Assembly (NCBI RefSeq): GCF_006739205.1 | Contig: NZ_AP019720.1 | Location: forward strand, 1,488,001 to 1,552,000 | Reading direction: 5' to 3' | DNA from: Streptococcus mutans | GTDB lineage: Bacteria; Bacillota; Bacilli; Lactobacillales; Streptococcaceae | Length of the DNA: 64,000 bases | Shown: positions 9,308 through 19,204 of the stretch, piece by piece | How positions within the stretch are numbered: the stretch's first letter is position 1 | Layout of the letters: the number at the start of each line of letters is the position of its first letter | Made by a program: the position numbers and the translations under genes | Notes under the pieces: generated by a model | Told to the model about the DNA's origin: nothing | What the model saw: the letters and a program-made list of their open reading frames with translations, nothing else | The model's database searches: none

Positions 9308-10426
9308 ATGAAGAAAAAAGTTATTATTACAACAATAGCAGCCTTTTTATTTATTCTTTTTAGTGTAGGAGCCATTATTTTTACTATTGGAAAAACCGCT
9401 AATACCCAAACTAATATTCAATTAGAAAGAACTTCTTCAGACATCGAACACGCGTTATACTATGCTTCTTTCGCAGCTAATTCCCATAATACTCAGAGTT
9501 GGAAAGTTAATTTAGATCCTAAGCAAAAGAGATTAGGGGGTTTTCTAAATAATAAGCGTTCTTTAAATGTCGTTGACCCAAATAATCGAGAACTTTATAT
9601 TTCAATTGGTTGTTATATTCAATCTCTAAAAAAATCATTCGAAGCTTATGGATATAATGTTAGCATTTCTAATATTGCTCCTTCTAAAGAAAACAAATAT
9701 CAAGTTGTATTGATAAATTATCAAAAACTAAAAAATAATAAAATTAACAATAAACAATTGGATATCATCCAAAAACGTCATACTGATAAAAGAAAATTCC
9801 AGAAAAAACCAATTAATAGAACAGTCGTTTCAAGTTTAATTAAAAAATATGATAATGTTTACTACTATGCTAAGGGAAGTAAAACATTTAAATATCTACA
9901 AAAAGGGAGTCTCGCGGCGGCTGCTAAACAGTATAAAAGTCAAGATTTTTTAAAAGAACAGGGAAAATGGTTGCGTTTTTCTAATCAGGAAGCTAAGAAA
10001 AAACAAGATGGTATCTCTGGTGATATGTTAGGGTTAAATCCTATAATTAAAACCTTTTATTATCTAACAAGTAATCATAAGAATGCCACGAGTAATAATT
10101 TTGTCAAACAGAGTAAGAACACTTTAATTAATCAAGTAGAGAACTGCGCAGGTTTTTTTGTAATTACAGGTGAACAGAATATTTCTAAATGGATTGCTGT
10201 TGGTGAAAAATCGCAAGCTTTCTGGTATGATTGTGTTAGAAATAACATTGCAGTTCAACCGATTAGTGCCATGATTGAAATTCCCTCCTATAATCAAAAG
10301 TTGCAGCAGAATTTAGGTAAATCACAACCTGTTCAATTAATTTTACGAGTAGGTTATGTTAACAGTTATGGTAAAAATGTTGGTCCTCGTCGAAATTTAA
10401 AAGATTATATTACTGTGAAAAAATAA
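9308..10426 (+). CDS. Membrane-anchored nitroreductase-like (Acg-type FMN) protein
   Basis: 372 aa. An N-terminal segment (about residues 4-27, KVIITTIAAFLFILFSVGAI) looks like an uncleaved signal anchor, so the body should be outside the membrane. AANSHNTQSWKV near residue 60 matches the nitroreductase-fold APSxHNTQPW motif. VDPNNRELYISIGCYIQSL and RHTDKRKF resemble Acg-family FMN-binding proteins. WIAVGEKSQAFWYDC to AVQPISAM matches the family's C-terminal helix and flavin region. The function is inferred from motifs only, and an extracytoplasmic flavoprotein of this class is unusual. It is coexpressed with the TetR gene. The sequence is lysine- and asparagine-rich and AT-rich compared with its neighbours. 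Confidence 0.65.
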   Translation: MKKKVIITTIAAFLFILFSVGAIIFTIGKTANTQTNIQLERTSSDIEHALYYASFAANSHNTQSWKVNLDPKQKRLGGFLNNKRSLNVVDPNNRELYISIGCYIQSLKKSFEAYGYNVSISNIAPSKENKYQVVLINYQKLKNNKINNKQLDIIQKRHTDKRKFQKKPINRTVVSSLIKKYDNVYYYAKGSKTFKYLQKGSLAAAAKQYKSQDFLKEQGKWLRFSNQEAKKKQDGISGDMLGLNPIIKTFYYLTSNHKNATSNNFVKQSKNTLINQVENCAGFFVITGEQNISKWIAVGEKSQAFWYDCVRNNIAVQPISAMIEIPSYNQKLQQNLGKSQPVQLILRVGYVNSYGKNVGPRRNLKDYITVKK

Positions 10427-10549
10427 TCTGCTATTATTATAACTTAGCTATATGACACAGCTAGAACGGGAAGTAGCAAACAAGTATTATGGTAGCACTC
10501 ACTGTAAAAGAAAACATGCTAATAGAACATTAAAAAGACCATAGCAAAC

Positions 10550-10783
10550 TGACCTGCACCCTAAAAGTTGGGCAGAAAATCTAACAATTGGGGTGTTTTT
10601 TGATGAAATTAACGTATATGAAAAGTCTTTCAAATCGCTCGACAAACTTGAAAAAGCCATCACTAACTACATTTTTGACTACAACAAGAAACGAATCAAG
10701 ACAAAACTAAAAGGACTCAGCCCTGTGCAATACAGGACTAAATCCCTTCAATAATTTCTTGTCCAACTTTTTGGGTCAGTACA
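10550..10783 (+). mobile_element. Internally deleted IS3-family (IS150-like) element remnant
   Basis: Imperfect terminal inverted repeats: left end 10550-10574 (contains CACCCTAAAAGTTGGGCA), right end about 10759-10783 (complement contains GACCCAAAAAGTTGGACA). Just inside the left end is MKLTY, the usual first residues of the IS3-type OrfA (ATG at 10603), fused at a TATGAAAA junction to the last ~50 codons of the OrfB integrase. Everything between is lost, so it is non-autonomous. Flanking pentamers are CAAAC and GAAAC, possibly a decayed target duplication. Confidence 0.85.
10602..10754 (+). pseudogene. IS3-family transposase OrfB, C-terminal fragment
   Basis: The frame ending at the TAA of 10752-10754 reads VYEKSFKSLDKLEKAI...DYNKKRIKTKLKGLSPVQYR, the conserved C-terminus of IS3/IS150 integrases (YxNxKRIKxKLKGLSPVQYR). 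The DDE catalytic core is absent. It lies inside the deleted element above. Confidence 0.88.
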
Positions 10784-10845
10784 GAAACGTTTGTACACTC
10801 TAAAATCTAAAGATTAAATTTTAGAAAAGTACATTTGCCAAAATC

Positions 10846-11121
10846 TTATTTTACAGCGTCTTTAAGAGCTTTACCAGCTTTGAATGCTGGAACTTTAGAA
10901 GCTTTGATTTTGATTTCTTCACCTGTTTGAGGGTTGCGACCTTTGCGTGCTGCACGTTCGCGAACTTCAAAGTTACCAAAACCAATAAGTTGTACTTTTT
11001 CACCCTTTGCAAGGTAAGATGATACTGCTGAGAAGACAGCGTCTACTGCTGCAGCTGAATCTTTCTTAGTCAATTCAGTAGCTTCTGCTACTTTTGCAAT
11101 CAAATCTTGTTTGTTAGCCAT
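10846..11121 (-). CDS. hup: DNA-binding protein HU
   Basis: 91 aa, full length. Histone-like homodimer that bends DNA without sequence preference. Characteristic [22 protein letters not shown] start, the [22 protein letters not shown] beta-arm and [22 protein letters not shown] end. It has its own strong promoter (11174-11202) and a palindromic 5' leader (AAGCC/GGCTT at 11148-11163). It is downstream of the degV-ypmR-ypmS group on the same strand and could also receive readthrough. No clean terminator was seen after it. Confidence 0.97.
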   Translation of the reverse strand: MANKQDLIAKVAEATELTKKDSAAAVDAVFSAVSSYLAKGEKVQLIGFGNFEVRERAARKGRNPQTGEEIKIKASKVPAFKAGKALKDAVK

Positions 11122-11173
11122 TTAACAAATCCTCCAATATTTTTATAAGCCTTTATAGGCTTTAACAGGTTCT

Positions 11174-11202
11174 ATCTTACCTAAAAAACTTAGATAGGTC
11201 AA
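11174..11202 (-). promoter_or_regulatory. Promoter of hup
   Basis: TTGACC (11197-11202), 17-nt spacer, TAAGAT (11174-11179) on the minus strand, about 50 nt before the ATG. Confidence 0.75.
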
Positions 11203-11217
11203 GTATTTAATGCCATT

Positions 11218-11817
11218 TTAACGTTTTTTCTTTAAAATATCAAAGTTTATTTCATCACTAACCAAATTTATAGCTGTTGACTTTAAATAAATACCTGCAT
11301 CATTGTCTATCTTTTGCAAATTGATATTAACAACAGACTTCTCTGGAATAACATCAACAAAATTTGGCAGTTTGTAACTTGATTTAATATAACTAAGAAC
11401 CTCTGATGCTGGCAGAGGAAGATTGCCTACTGAAAAGGAAGTCACTTTAAGCTGGACAGCTCCGCTTTTTAACTGATAAGGTTCAAAATAGATATAAAGA
11501 GGTACGTTATAACCTAGAAGTTTATAAGTTCCTTGAAATTCAATGTTTGTTGAAGTCAGTTGAACACTGTAGGTCATACCCTTAGACTGATAATCATTCA
11601 AATAACTTGCCAAGGTCTGATTCAATTGTTCTTTAGTTGTCGTAATTGTTCCAACCTTAACAGGATTTTTTACTGTTTGACTTGTTATTGTATTAGAATG
11701 GTAACCGCTCAAAACACGACTGATAATCACTCCCCAAAAAGCAATATTGAGTGCTAATAAAAGCAGAAAAGCCCATTTCCACCAATTTTTTTTATTTCCA
11801 GTTCTTCTTTGTTTCAC
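11218..11817 (-). CDS. ypmS: YpmS family membrane-anchored protein
   Basis: 199 aa. A basic N-terminus is followed by one membrane segment (about residues 13-35) and an extracellular domain with SGYHSN, NDYQSKGMTYSVQLTSTNIEFQGTYKLLGYNVPLYIYFEP, as in YpmS/DUF2140 proteins. The biochemical role is unknown. In many streptococci it follows a YpmR lipase, as here, where it overlaps the upstream gene by 26 nt, indicating translational coupling. A surface or lipid-related role shared with YpmR is likely but unproven. Confidence 0.8.
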   Translation of the reverse strand: MKQRRTGNKKNWWKWAFLLLLALNIAFWGVIISRVLSGYHSNTITSQTVKNPVKVGTITTTKEQLNQTLASYLNDYQSKGMTYSVQLTSTNIEFQGTYKLLGYNVPLYIYFEPYQLKSGAVQLKVTSFSVGNLPLPASEVLSYIKSSYKLPNFVDVIPEKSVVNINLQKIDNDAGIYLKSTAINLVSDEINFDILKKKR

Positions 11818-12649
11818 TGATTTTCTCCATTATTGCTTTTGACATGATTTGATAACCAACATTATTAGGATGGAAACGATCTCCTTCAGAAAGGGCATCA
11901 TTGGTTACTTCTCCTGACTCTGCCTCACTGTCAGATGTTCCAACAGCCTTTTGCTCCCCATTAACACCTTTATAAAGTAAATCGTTTATGGGAACAAAAT
12001 AAACGTTTCTATACTCTGCGACAACCTTTTGCGTTCCCTTATTCCAATTGTCAATAATATCCTGCATTTGCGTCATATTAGGGAAATTTAAATAATAAGG
12101 ATTGTAAATACCAATGATATAAATGGGGAGATCCTTATTCCTTCTTCTAGCCATCTGGATAATTTTTCGCAAATGCTTCTGATAAGTTTTAGCTGGCTGC
12201 CTAAAAGAAGATACTTTTAAGTTTGTTAATCCCTTTCGAACAACAGTCATAACATCATTTCCACCAACTGTTAAGGTCATTAAATTAGCCTTATTCAAAC
12301 TTTTTTGAATTTTTCTCTCTTTTCGCATCCGTATCAAAATTTGCTGGCTTGTATTGCCTGAAACACCATAATTACTGCTTAAAACATTATAGTGATAATT
12401 TGATTTCAACTCTTGCGATAAAAGGGGAATAAAGCCGCCTTGATCAGTCGTATCACCGACTCCTTGTGTCAAAGAGTCACCGATAGCAATATAGTGAAAA
12501 GATGTCGCTTTGGATTTGTTTAATGAAGATTTCTGATCGCTATTTTTAAAAGATAACTTCGCTGTTGGAATAAAAAAATAAAATAATAAGCTAAAAATAA
12601 GAAGATTTGCAAGAAAGAAAGCAGGTCCTTTAGGAATTTTTTTACTCAT
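11792..12649 (-). CDS. ypmR: SGNH/GDSL hydrolase (YpmR-like), secreted or membrane-anchored
   Basis: 285 aa. An N-terminal hydrophobic segment (about residues 10-27) exports or anchors the protein. The catalytic blocks of SGNH esterases are present: block [13 protein letters not shown] (Ser), block [11 protein letters not shown] (Asn), and the C-terminal [11 protein letters not shown] (Asp/His). The likely role is an esterase or lipase acting outside the cell; the substrate is unknown. It overlaps degV by 8 nt and ypmS by 26 nt, forming a tightly coupled degV-ypmR-ypmS operon. Confidence 0.87.
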   Translation of the reverse strand: MSKKIPKGPAFFLANLLIFSLLFYFFIPTAKLSFKNSDQKSSLNKSKATSFHYIAIGDSLTQGVGDTTDQGGFIPLLSQELKSNYHYNVLSSNYGVSGNTSQQILIRMRKERKIQKSLNKANLMTLTVGGNDVMTVVRKGLTNLKVSSFRQPAKTYQKHLRKIIQMARRRNKDLPIYIIGIYNPYYLNFPNMTQMQDIIDNWNKGTQKVVAEYRNVYFVPINDLLYKGVNGEQKAVGTSDSEAESGEVTNDALSEGDRFHPNNVGYQIMSKAIMEKISETKKNWK

Positions 12650-13481
12650 AATGCACCATTACTGCAAAAGCACCTTCACCTGTATGAGTCTGAATAATTG
12701 ACCCCGTTTCTAAAACAGCAATATCTTTCTCAACATAAGCTTGTAACTTGTCTTTAAGACCATTAGCAAAATCTGAAGTCCCAGCATAGGAAATGCCGAT
12801 CTCAGCAATTTTGCGGTCTTTGATAGTCGCAATCAAATTATCCAGCCACTTGTTAAACGTTTTATTACCGCGTCCTTTCGCAATAGGATTAAGAGCATGG
12901 TTTTTCAGTTCCATAACAACTCTGATATTGAGAAGAGAACTGATTAAGCCTGTCACACGGCCAATTCGTCCACCTTTAACCAGATTTTCTAAGGTTGAGA
13001 CACCAATAAAAAGTTCGGTTTTCTTTTTTACTTCTTCAACCCTTGCCAAAATTTCTTCTAGACTGCTACCCTTTTGAGCTAGTTTAGCAGCCGCAATAAC
13101 TTGAAATTTCATGGCTTGATCTGTAAAGGAAGAGTCTAATACAGTGACATCTGCTCCAGCAATATTAGCTCCTTGACGTGAGGCCTCAAGTGTTCCAGAT
13201 AAGGAATGGGTAATATGAATAGCAACAATTTGTTCCGCCCCCTCTTTAATAAGCTTTTCATAAGTTTCTGCGAACAGACCAACAGGTGGTTGGCTTGTTT
13301 TAGGGAGTGACTTACTGTTTCGCATTAAAGAAAGAAATTTCCCATCTTCCTTAAGATCGTTATCAGAATAAACAATGCCGTCAACCATAACGGTTAAAGG
13401 AACAACAGTGATATCCAATGCTTCAACTAAATCGGGCTCGATTGTAATAGAAGAATCAGTTACAATTTTAATTTTACTCAT
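12642..13481 (-). CDS. DegV family fatty-acid-binding protein
   Basis: 279 aa, a normal DegV length. Starts [27 protein letters not shown] and contains [16 protein letters not shown] and the THSLSGT loop that contacts the bound fatty acid in FakB-type proteins. Those bind fatty acids for phosphorylation by FakA, encoded elsewhere. Which fatty acid is preferred cannot be read here. First gene of the overlapping degV-ypmR-ypmS unit, which pairs a lipid-binding protein with a secreted esterase. Confidence 0.88.
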   Translation of the reverse strand: MSKIKIVTDSSITIEPDLVEALDITVVPLTVMVDGIVYSDNDLKEDGKFLSLMRNSKSLPKTSQPPVGLFAETYEKLIKEGAEQIVAIHITHSLSGTLEASRQGANIAGADVTVLDSSFTDQAMKFQVIAAAKLAQKGSSLEEILARVEEVKKKTELFIGVSTLENLVKGGRIGRVTGLISSLLNIRVVMELKNHALNPIAKGRGNKTFNKWLDNLIATIKDRKIAEIGISYAGTSDFANGLKDKLQAYVEKDIAVLETGSIIQTHTGEGAFAVMVHYE

Positions 13482-13527
13482 TTCTTATCCTGCTTCATTT
13501 CTTTTCTAAATTTATATTAGTATTGTT

Positions 13528-13536
13528 ATTATACCA
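13528..13536 (-). promoter_or_regulatory. Extended -10 promoter of the degV operon
   Basis: TGGTATAAT on the minus strand, 47 nt before the ATG, with only a weak -35. Confidence 0.65.
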
Positions 13537-13705
13537 AATAATCAAGATTTAGGGAAAATTTTAAAAGACAGAAAGGATTAAAATTACTTTGCTGTTAAAC
13601 TTTAAGATAGTTTAAAATAGTTTTCTACTAGAAGCAATAGTCCAAATCAAAACAAAAAGATTGAAGTAAGAGCATATTTATTAAAATACTTTCTATACCA
13701 ATCTC

Positions 13706-15364
13706 TTATTTTTTTAATAGTTCTTTAGCTTGCTGGCGCGCAGCTTGGGTCACATTATCCCCTGCCAACATCTTAGCGATTTCTTCAATTCTTTCCTCTT
13801 GATTTAAAAGGCGAACCGTTGAGACAGTTGTGGCTTTGCTGCTTTGTTTTTCAATAAAGTACTGATAATCACTGATGGCAATGACTTGCGGGATATGGGA
13901 AATAGCTAAAACTTGACCGTGATTGCCTATTTTGTAAATTTTTTGAGCAATAGCCTGCGCGACACGTCCTGAAACACCTGTATCAACTTCATCAAAAACA
14001 ATGCTAGTCTTATCTTCACGACGTGAAAAAGCTGACTTAATGGCTAACATGAGGCGAGACAGCTCTCCACCAGAAGCGACTTTGACCAAAGGCTTAAAGT
14101 CTTCGCCAGGATTAGTCGAAATATGAAAAGCGACTGTTTCATTTCCCTCGCGATTAAATTTTCCTTTAGTAAAAACAACTTTAAAATCAGCCTTATCCAT
14201 GTAGAGATCTTTTAGTTCCTGCTTAATCTCCTGAGACAAGGTTTCCGCAATGGCATGGCGTTTTTGACTCAATTGAGCTGCTGCTTCTAATAGTGAGCGC
14301 TCCAAAACTTTTAGTTCTCTTTCCATATCATCAAAAGCAAGGTCATTTCCCGTCAAATGATTGTATTCCTTACTGATATTGTCAAAATAAGCCAAAACAT
14401 CATCAACTGAACCACCATACTTACGCGTGATGGTGTTGATAACATCAAGACGTGCTTCAAGTTTAACCAAAGTATTGGCATCAAAATCCATATGATCCAG
14501 TATGGTCTCTAGACGTTTGCTAACATCTTCTAAAATATAGTAAGATTCGCTGAGATTATTGGATAAATCCTTGTACTCAGCATCATATTCTTCCAAACTC
14601 TGCAAATCATTCATAGCTGAACGAACATTGGTCAAACTCGAAAAATCTTCATTATCAAGTAAAACATAAGCATTGGTTAAGGTATCAACAATAAGCTTAT
14701 GATTCATAAGTTTATCACGTTGTTTTAAGAGCTTGGTATCCTCACCAGATTGTAAGTTTGCTGCTTCAATCTCTCCTATCTGATACTCCAGCATTTCAAT
14801 ACGTGCTTGATGTTCTTGCTCATTCTTACGTTTATTCAAGACGCGCTTACGTAAGTTCCGATAGCGATCAAATAAGTCCTGATAATGCTGCTTGCTTACC
14901 TGAAATACCTCATCACCAAATTCATCCAACAACTGAATATGCTTTTGCGGCCGCATCAGTTCTTCTTGATCATGCTGTCCATGAATATCAACTAAATACT
15001 GCCCAACGGCACGCAGAGTTGCCAGATTAACCATTTGACCATTGATACGACTAATACTGCGCCCATTTTGTAAAATCTCACGGCGAATGATTAGCTCATC
15101 TGAAAAAGCAATTCCCTGATCAGCCAGTAACTGCTCTAAAGAAGGATTTTTATCCACAGAGAAAAAACCCTCAATCTCTGCTTTAGGACTGCCATGACGA
15201 ATAACATCTATGCTGGCTCTACTGCCTAGCATCATATTCATGGCATCAATGACAATAGACTTCCCTGCACCTGTTTCACCGGTCAGAACAGTCATTCCCT
15301 TTTCAAAATTGAGTGAGATTTCTTCAATAATAGCAAAATTTTTAATGGCAATTTCTAAAAGCAT
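13706..15364 (-). CDS. recN: DNA repair protein RecN
   Basis: 552 aa SMC-like ATPase that helps tether and repair double-strand breaks. Walker A GETGAGKS near residue 31, long central coiled-coil segments, ABC signature VASGGELSRLMLA, Walker B TSIVFDEVDTGVSG, and the D-loop/H-motif region VLAISHIPQV. The ATG at 15364 has AAGGAG 5 nt upstream; a GTG 6 nt earlier overlaps that SD and is rejected. It follows argR by 16 nt, at the end of a block with argR, tlyA, ispA, xseB and xseA. Confidence 0.95.
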   Translation of the reverse strand: MLLEIAIKNFAIIEEISLNFEKGMTVLTGETGAGKSIVIDAMNMMLGSRASIDVIRHGSPKAEIEGFFSVDKNPSLEQLLADQGIAFSDELIIRREILQNGRSISRINGQMVNLATLRAVGQYLVDIHGQHDQEELMRPQKHIQLLDEFGDEVFQVSKQHYQDLFDRYRNLRKRVLNKRKNEQEHQARIEMLEYQIGEIEAANLQSGEDTKLLKQRDKLMNHKLIVDTLTNAYVLLDNEDFSSLTNVRSAMNDLQSLEEYDAEYKDLSNNLSESYYILEDVSKRLETILDHMDFDANTLVKLEARLDVINTITRKYGGSVDDVLAYFDNISKEYNHLTGNDLAFDDMERELKVLERSLLEAAAQLSQKRHAIAETLSQEIKQELKDLYMDKADFKVVFTKGKFNREGNETVAFHISTNPGEDFKPLVKVASGGELSRLMLAIKSAFSRREDKTSIVFDEVDTGVSGRVAQAIAQKIYKIGNHGQVLAISHIPQVIAISDYQYFIEKQSSKATTVSTVRLLNQEERIEEIAKMLAGDNVTQAARQQAKELLKK

Positions 15365-15380
15365 ACCCACTCCTTATGAT

Positions 15381-15845
15381 TTAATTGGCCATCCAAGATT
15401 TGATTTCTTGACGAATTCTATCACTATCTTTAGCATTTTTAACAATCAAAAGCAAACTGTCATCATCTGCCAGCAAGCTAAAAATAAGTCCTTCAAATCT
15501 CTCTAGTAAAAAACGTTTCAATAAATAGCTATTTCCAGGAACAACATCAATATGAATGAGATGCTCTAAACCTGCCACCTGATCTGAAATAAACTTAACT
15601 GCTTTTTCAGCTGGTTTTGGTGTTGACTCTTCTTTTTTGCTTATTTCCTTAGAAAGGCCATAAATATAGCGACCATTTGAAGCTGGTACTTTAATGATAC
15701 CGACCTCATTAATATCACGGGAAATTGTCGCTTGCGTTGCTTGTAAGCCTTCGTTCTCTAAAAGTTTGACCAATTCTTTTTGTGTTTCAATTTCATTTTC
15801 TAAAACAATTTTTTTAATTAATTCTAATCGTTCACGTTTCTTCAT
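15381..15845 (-). CDS. argR: Arginine repressor ArgR/AhrC
   Basis: 154 aa from the ATG at 15845. The N-terminal winged helix (KKRERLELIKKIVLENEIETQKELVKLL...ATQATISRDINEVGIIKV) contains the ArgR SRD motif. The C-terminal oligomerisation/arginine-binding domain includes HIDVVPGNSYLLKRFL and LLADDDSLLLIVKN. It controls arginine metabolism, and an ARG-box-like site is seen in the argF promoter of this window. A longer frame from 15878 was rejected because it would overlap tlyA by 47 nt; the chosen start overlaps by 14. Streptococci often have several ArgR paralogues, so this copy may not be the sole regulator. Confidence 0.9.
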   Translation of the reverse strand: MKKRERLELIKKIVLENEIETQKELVKLLENEGLQATQATISRDINEVGIIKVPASNGRYIYGLSKEISKKEESTPKPAEKAVKFISDQVAGLEHLIHIDVVPGNSYLLKRFLLERFEGLIFSLLADDDSLLLIVKNAKDSDRIRQEIKSWMAN

Positions 15846-16659
15846 TCTTTTTAAATTCCTTATGTGCTTGTTCAACAATCGATTTAATCTTAGTCAAGAC
15901 TTGATTTTGGGCTTGAGCTGATTTTTCTAAGTAGGCTAAAAATTCAATATTACCATGACCGCCCTGAATGGGAGAAAAATCAAGTTCTTTAACTGTGAAT
16001 CCGTAATTTGTCGCAAAAGTTGTTACTGTCTCCAAAACAGTTTCGTGGACTGACTTGTCCTTAACAATACCATGTTTACCAATCTGTTCACGACCTGCCT
16101 CAAACTGCGGTTTAATTAAAGCAACAACTTGACCACCATCTGTTAAAATCTTAGATAAGGCTGGTAATATTAAATTGAGTGAAATAAAACTCACATCAAT
16201 GGAAGCAAAAGTTGGCTGTCCTCGTTCAAAATCGCTAGGCTCTGCATAGCGGAAATTGTACTGTTCCATGCTGCAGACGCGTTCGTCTTGACGTAATTTC
16301 CACACCAACTGATTGGTTCCAACATCAACAGCATAGACTAATTGAGCACCATTTTGCAGCATGACGTCTGTAAAACCACCCGTTGAAGCGCCAATGTCCA
16401 AAGTTATCTGTCCATCTACTGAAATGACAAAAACTTTTAATGCTTTTTCCAATTTCAAACCGCCGCGACTGACATATTTTAATTTGTCTCCCTTTAACTT
16501 TAACTCAGTCGCTTCATCAATTTTCTCGCCGGGTTTATCATAACGTTCTCCATTGATGACATTGACAACCAAACCTGCCATAACACCTCGCTTGGCTTGT
16601 TCTCTTGTGTTAAACAGTCCTTGTTTATAGGCTAGAACATCCACTCTTTCCTTAGGCAT
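15832..16659 (-). CDS. tlyA: TlyA family rRNA 2'-O-methyltransferase
   Basis: 275 aa. N-terminal S4 RNA-binding domain (residues 1-65, RVDVLAYKQGLFNTREQAKRG), then an FtsJ-like methyltransferase fold with the SAM loop TLDIGASTGGFTDVML and the motif ASIDVSFISL. Family members methylate rRNA, and some were once called hemolysins. The specific nucleotide is not determined here. Overlaps ispA by 8 nt and argR by 14 nt; this tlyA-argR-recN order is common in Firmicutes. Confidence 0.9.
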   Translation of the reverse strand: MPKERVDVLAYKQGLFNTREQAKRGVMAGLVVNVINGERYDKPGEKIDEATELKLKGDKLKYVSRGGLKLEKALKVFVISVDGQITLDIGASTGGFTDVMLQNGAQLVYAVDVGTNQLVWKLRQDERVCSMEQYNFRYAEPSDFERGQPTFASIDVSFISLNLILPALSKILTDGGQVVALIKPQFEAGREQIGKHGIVKDKSVHETVLETVTTFATNYGFTVKELDFSPIQGGHGNIEFLAYLEKSAQAQNQVLTKIKSIVEQAHKEFKKNEET

Positions 16660-17521
16660 GGAGACGCAACCTTTCTATTATTGTTTCAATTCCAGTAGCA
16701 TTAAATTGTTCCTCTAAAGCTAATTTTTGGAAAATAACTTGCGCTTGATTGAGAGAATCTTCCAAAATGGCATAGGACTTGTCCAAGCCCAAAAGACTGG
16801 GATAGGTTGATTTATCAGCTTCGATATCCTTTTGTGGGGTCTTACCAAGTTCTGAAAAACTAGCTGTCACATCTAAAATATCATCACGTACTTGAAAAGC
16901 CAAACCAACTAATTCACCCACCTGACGGAGCCGAGCAAGGGCTTTTTCTGATAATTCTGCTATTATTCCTGCGGCTACAAAAGGAAAAGTCAAGAGTTTT
17001 CCTGTCTTATTGGCATGAATTTGAGCCAGTTGGTCTAAATTGAGTTGAACATGTTCACCCTTAATATCCAACATTTGCCCACCGACCATACCATAGCTTC
17101 CTGCAGCATCTGACAATTCTGCTACTAACTTTATCTTGATATCAGCCCTTAAGTCCGCCTTGGCCAGCAAACCAAAAGGGTCTAGAAAAAGACTGTCACC
17201 TGCCAAGATGGCTGTCGCTTCACCAAATTTCTTATGATTGGTCAGCTGTCCCCGCCTATAATCATCATTATCCATAGCAGGCAGGTCATCATGAACGAGG
17301 CTGCCGGTATGAATCATCTCTAGACTTGCTGCCACCTGATAGTGAGCTTCTGTAAGTACCAAACCAAAGCCTTGCAAGATTTCCAATAGTAAGAGAGGAC
17401 GAATCCGTTTACCGCCTGCAGCAACAGAATACAAGACCGCTTCAACCAAATCCTGAGACACATGAGTTTGCGCATAATAATGCCTAATAGCCTGATTAAT
17501 GTATTTAATCTTATCTTTCAC
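16652..17521 (-). CDS. ispA: Geranyl/farnesyl diphosphate synthase
   Basis: 289 aa trans-prenyltransferase that condenses IPP with allylic diphosphates, giving farnesyl diphosphate for undecaprenyl phosphate (cell-wall carrier). First Asp-rich motif [10 protein letters not shown] near residue 85 with the downstream [21 protein letters not shown]. Second motif [12 protein letters not shown] near 225. GGQMLDI lies in between. Overlaps xseB by 4 nt (ATGA-type) and tlyA by 8 nt, so all are coupled in one transcript. Confidence 0.94.
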   Translation of the reverse strand: MKDKIKYINQAIRHYYAQTHVSQDLVEAVLYSVAAGGKRIRPLLLLEILQGFGLVLTEAHYQVAASLEMIHTGSLVHDDLPAMDNDDYRRGQLTNHKKFGEATAILAGDSLFLDPFGLLAKADLRADIKIKLVAELSDAAGSYGMVGGQMLDIKGEHVQLNLDQLAQIHANKTGKLLTFPFVAAGIIAELSEKALARLRQVGELVGLAFQVRDDILDVTASFSELGKTPQKDIEADKSTYPSLLGLDKSYAILEDSLNQAQVIFQKLALEEQFNATGIETIIERLRLHA

Positions 17522-17739
17522 AATTCGTCCATTTCTGCTTCACTGCCATCAGCCTGCATGACTTTGACCAAGGTCTTTTCAGCAGACTCCAAGGTTTTCT
17601 GCAAATCTTTAGAAAGCGCCATTCCTTTTTGGAATTGAGTAATAGCTTCTTCAAGAGGAATTTCACCGGTTTCTAACTGGTTCACAATTTCTTCTAAATC
17701 CTGTAAATTTTCTTCAAATGTTTTCTTCTTGTTTGACAT
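17518..17739 (-). CDS. xseB: Exodeoxyribonuclease VII small subunit
   Basis: 73 aa, family-typical. The sequence [34 protein letters not shown] carries the two-helix XseB signature. Binds XseA in multiple copies to form exonuclease VII. It begins inside the 3' end of xseA (26-nt overlap) and ends in a 4-nt overlap with ispA. Confidence 0.96.
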   Translation of the reverse strand: MSNKKKTFEENLQDLEEIVNQLETGEIPLEEAITQFQKGMALSKDLQKTLESAEKTLVKVMQADGSEAEMDEL

Positions 17740-19057
17740 TTTCTACCTCCACTTGGACCTGCCCATCTTTCATTTCAAGATGCAAGCGATCTCCTTTTTT
17801 GATCTGTTGGGTTGATTGAATAATGTGATTATCTTTTTGAACAATAGCATAGCCACGCGCCACAATCCGAGTCGTATCCAGTGACAAAAGCGCATCTTGT
17901 GCTTTTTCAAAACGGGCTAATTTACTATCATATTGGCTGCTCATGTGGCTTAACAATAAACGCTGATCTTGTTTTAATTGTGCTTGATAGCGCTGAATAC
18001 ACCCTGATAAATTAAGGGACAACAATCTTTGTCTCAGCAAATGTTCCTTGCTATCATAAACATCATAAACCTGCCGCACCTTGGTCAACAAATGTGTTCT
18101 TAAATGATCCAATTTTTGAACATAAGCATCATAGAGTCTTTCAGGCTGTCTGAAAATAACTGATCTTTGCAGTTTCTTAACTTGTTCATCCTTTTGTCTA
18201 ATCAGACGCATAACAGTCTGATAAGATCTCATCTGTCTTTCTTTAAGAAAAGCTAATAAATCAGCCTTGGTCACAGGTGTTGCCAATTCAGCTGCTGCTG
18301 TTGGCGTTGCTGCTCTGCGATCTGCCGCAAAATCAGCCAAGGTTGTATCCGTCTCATGTCCAACGCTGGAAATAATGGGCAGATGCGATTCAAAAATGGC
18401 CTGCACTACAATCTCCTCATTAAAAGCCCAGAGATCTTCAATAGAACCCCCACCACGACCAACAATGAGCAGGTCTAAATCAGTACGTTCATTAGCCAAA
18501 CGAATGTTGTCAGCCACTTCCTGTGCTGCCCCTTCACCTTGAACTTTAGTTGGAAAAAGTAAAATATCTACACCGGGAAAACGACGCGAGACTGTTGTGA
18601 TAATATCTCTAATAACCGCTCCACTAGGACTGGTGACAACACCAATCTTTTTAACAAACTGCGACAGTCTTTGTTTATGCCTATCGTCAAAATAGCCAGC
18701 CTCAGCCAGTTTTTTCTTAAGTTGTTCAAACTGAATAGCCAGTGCACCGATACCATCTGGCTCTGCCTTTTCAATGATGATGGAATAAGAACCACTAGGT
18801 TCATACAGTTGCACACGACCAATAACATTGATTTTCATGCCTTCTTCGAGCTCAAAGCCCAATTTCCTATAAATACCGCTCCACATGGTCGCCTGAATGA
18901 CAGCTTTCTCATCTTTAAGGGAGAAATACTGATGATTGGGACGTCTTCTGAAATTAGAAACCTGACCTGTCAGATAAACTCGTTCCAAATAAGGATCGCG
19001 ATCAAATTTTAATTTTAAATATTTGGTTAAAGAGGATACTGATAAATAATCTGACAT
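17714..19057 (-). CDS. xseA: Exodeoxyribonuclease VII large subunit
   Basis: 447 aa from ATG 19057, which matches the MxxYLSVxxLTKYLK start of streptococcal homologues; an ATG 9 nt upstream has no better SD, and both SDs are weak. N-terminal OB-fold ([23 protein letters not shown]), then the catalytic domain with [30 protein letters not shown] and [28 protein letters not shown], then C-terminal coiled coils. It degrades single-stranded DNA. First gene of the six-gene block that ends with recN. Confidence 0.95.
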   Translation of the reverse strand: MSDYLSVSSLTKYLKLKFDRDPYLERVYLTGQVSNFRRRPNHQYFSLKDEKAVIQATMWSGIYRKLGFELEEGMKINVIGRVQLYEPSGSYSIIIEKAEPDGIGALAIQFEQLKKKLAEAGYFDDRHKQRLSQFVKKIGVVTSPSGAVIRDIITTVSRRFPGVDILLFPTKVQGEGAAQEVADNIRLANERTDLDLLIVGRGGGSIEDLWAFNEEIVVQAIFESHLPIISSVGHETDTTLADFAADRRAATPTAAAELATPVTKADLLAFLKERQMRSYQTVMRLIRQKDEQVKKLQRSVIFRQPERLYDAYVQKLDHLRTHLLTKVRQVYDVYDSKEHLLRQRLLSLNLSGCIQRYQAQLKQDQRLLLSHMSSQYDSKLARFEKAQDALLSLDTTRIVARGYAIVQKDNHIIQSTQQIKKGDRLHLEMKDGQVQVEVENVKQEENI

Positions 19058-19195
19058 AAATATCATATAAAGACCAAAGACAAAGGAAAAAGGTATTCTT
19101 GGAATCCTGTTCCAAAGTCTAAAACAAATGACCGTTTTTCTTGATCTTTCGCCTGTCTTTATCTTGGCTCCTTTTCCGTTAATATAGCTGTTATT

Positions 19196-19204
19196 ATTAT
19201 ACCA
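19196..19204 (-). promoter_or_regulatory. Extended -10 promoter upstream of xseA
   Basis: TGGTATAAT on the minus strand, 139 nt before xseA. The leader contains a palindrome, TTGGAA/TTCCAA with a 5-nt loop, within about 19100-19125. No ORF with a start codon was found in the leader. Confidence 0.6.

Noticed and set aside
10797..10830. CTAAAAT/ATTTTAG hairpin after hup as its terminator
   Set aside because: The minus-strand exit lacks a T-run; pairing is short and AT-only.
13596..13616. TTAAACT/AGTTTAA hairpin after recN as its terminator
   Set aside because: Only 7 AT-rich base pairs and no T-run on the minus strand.
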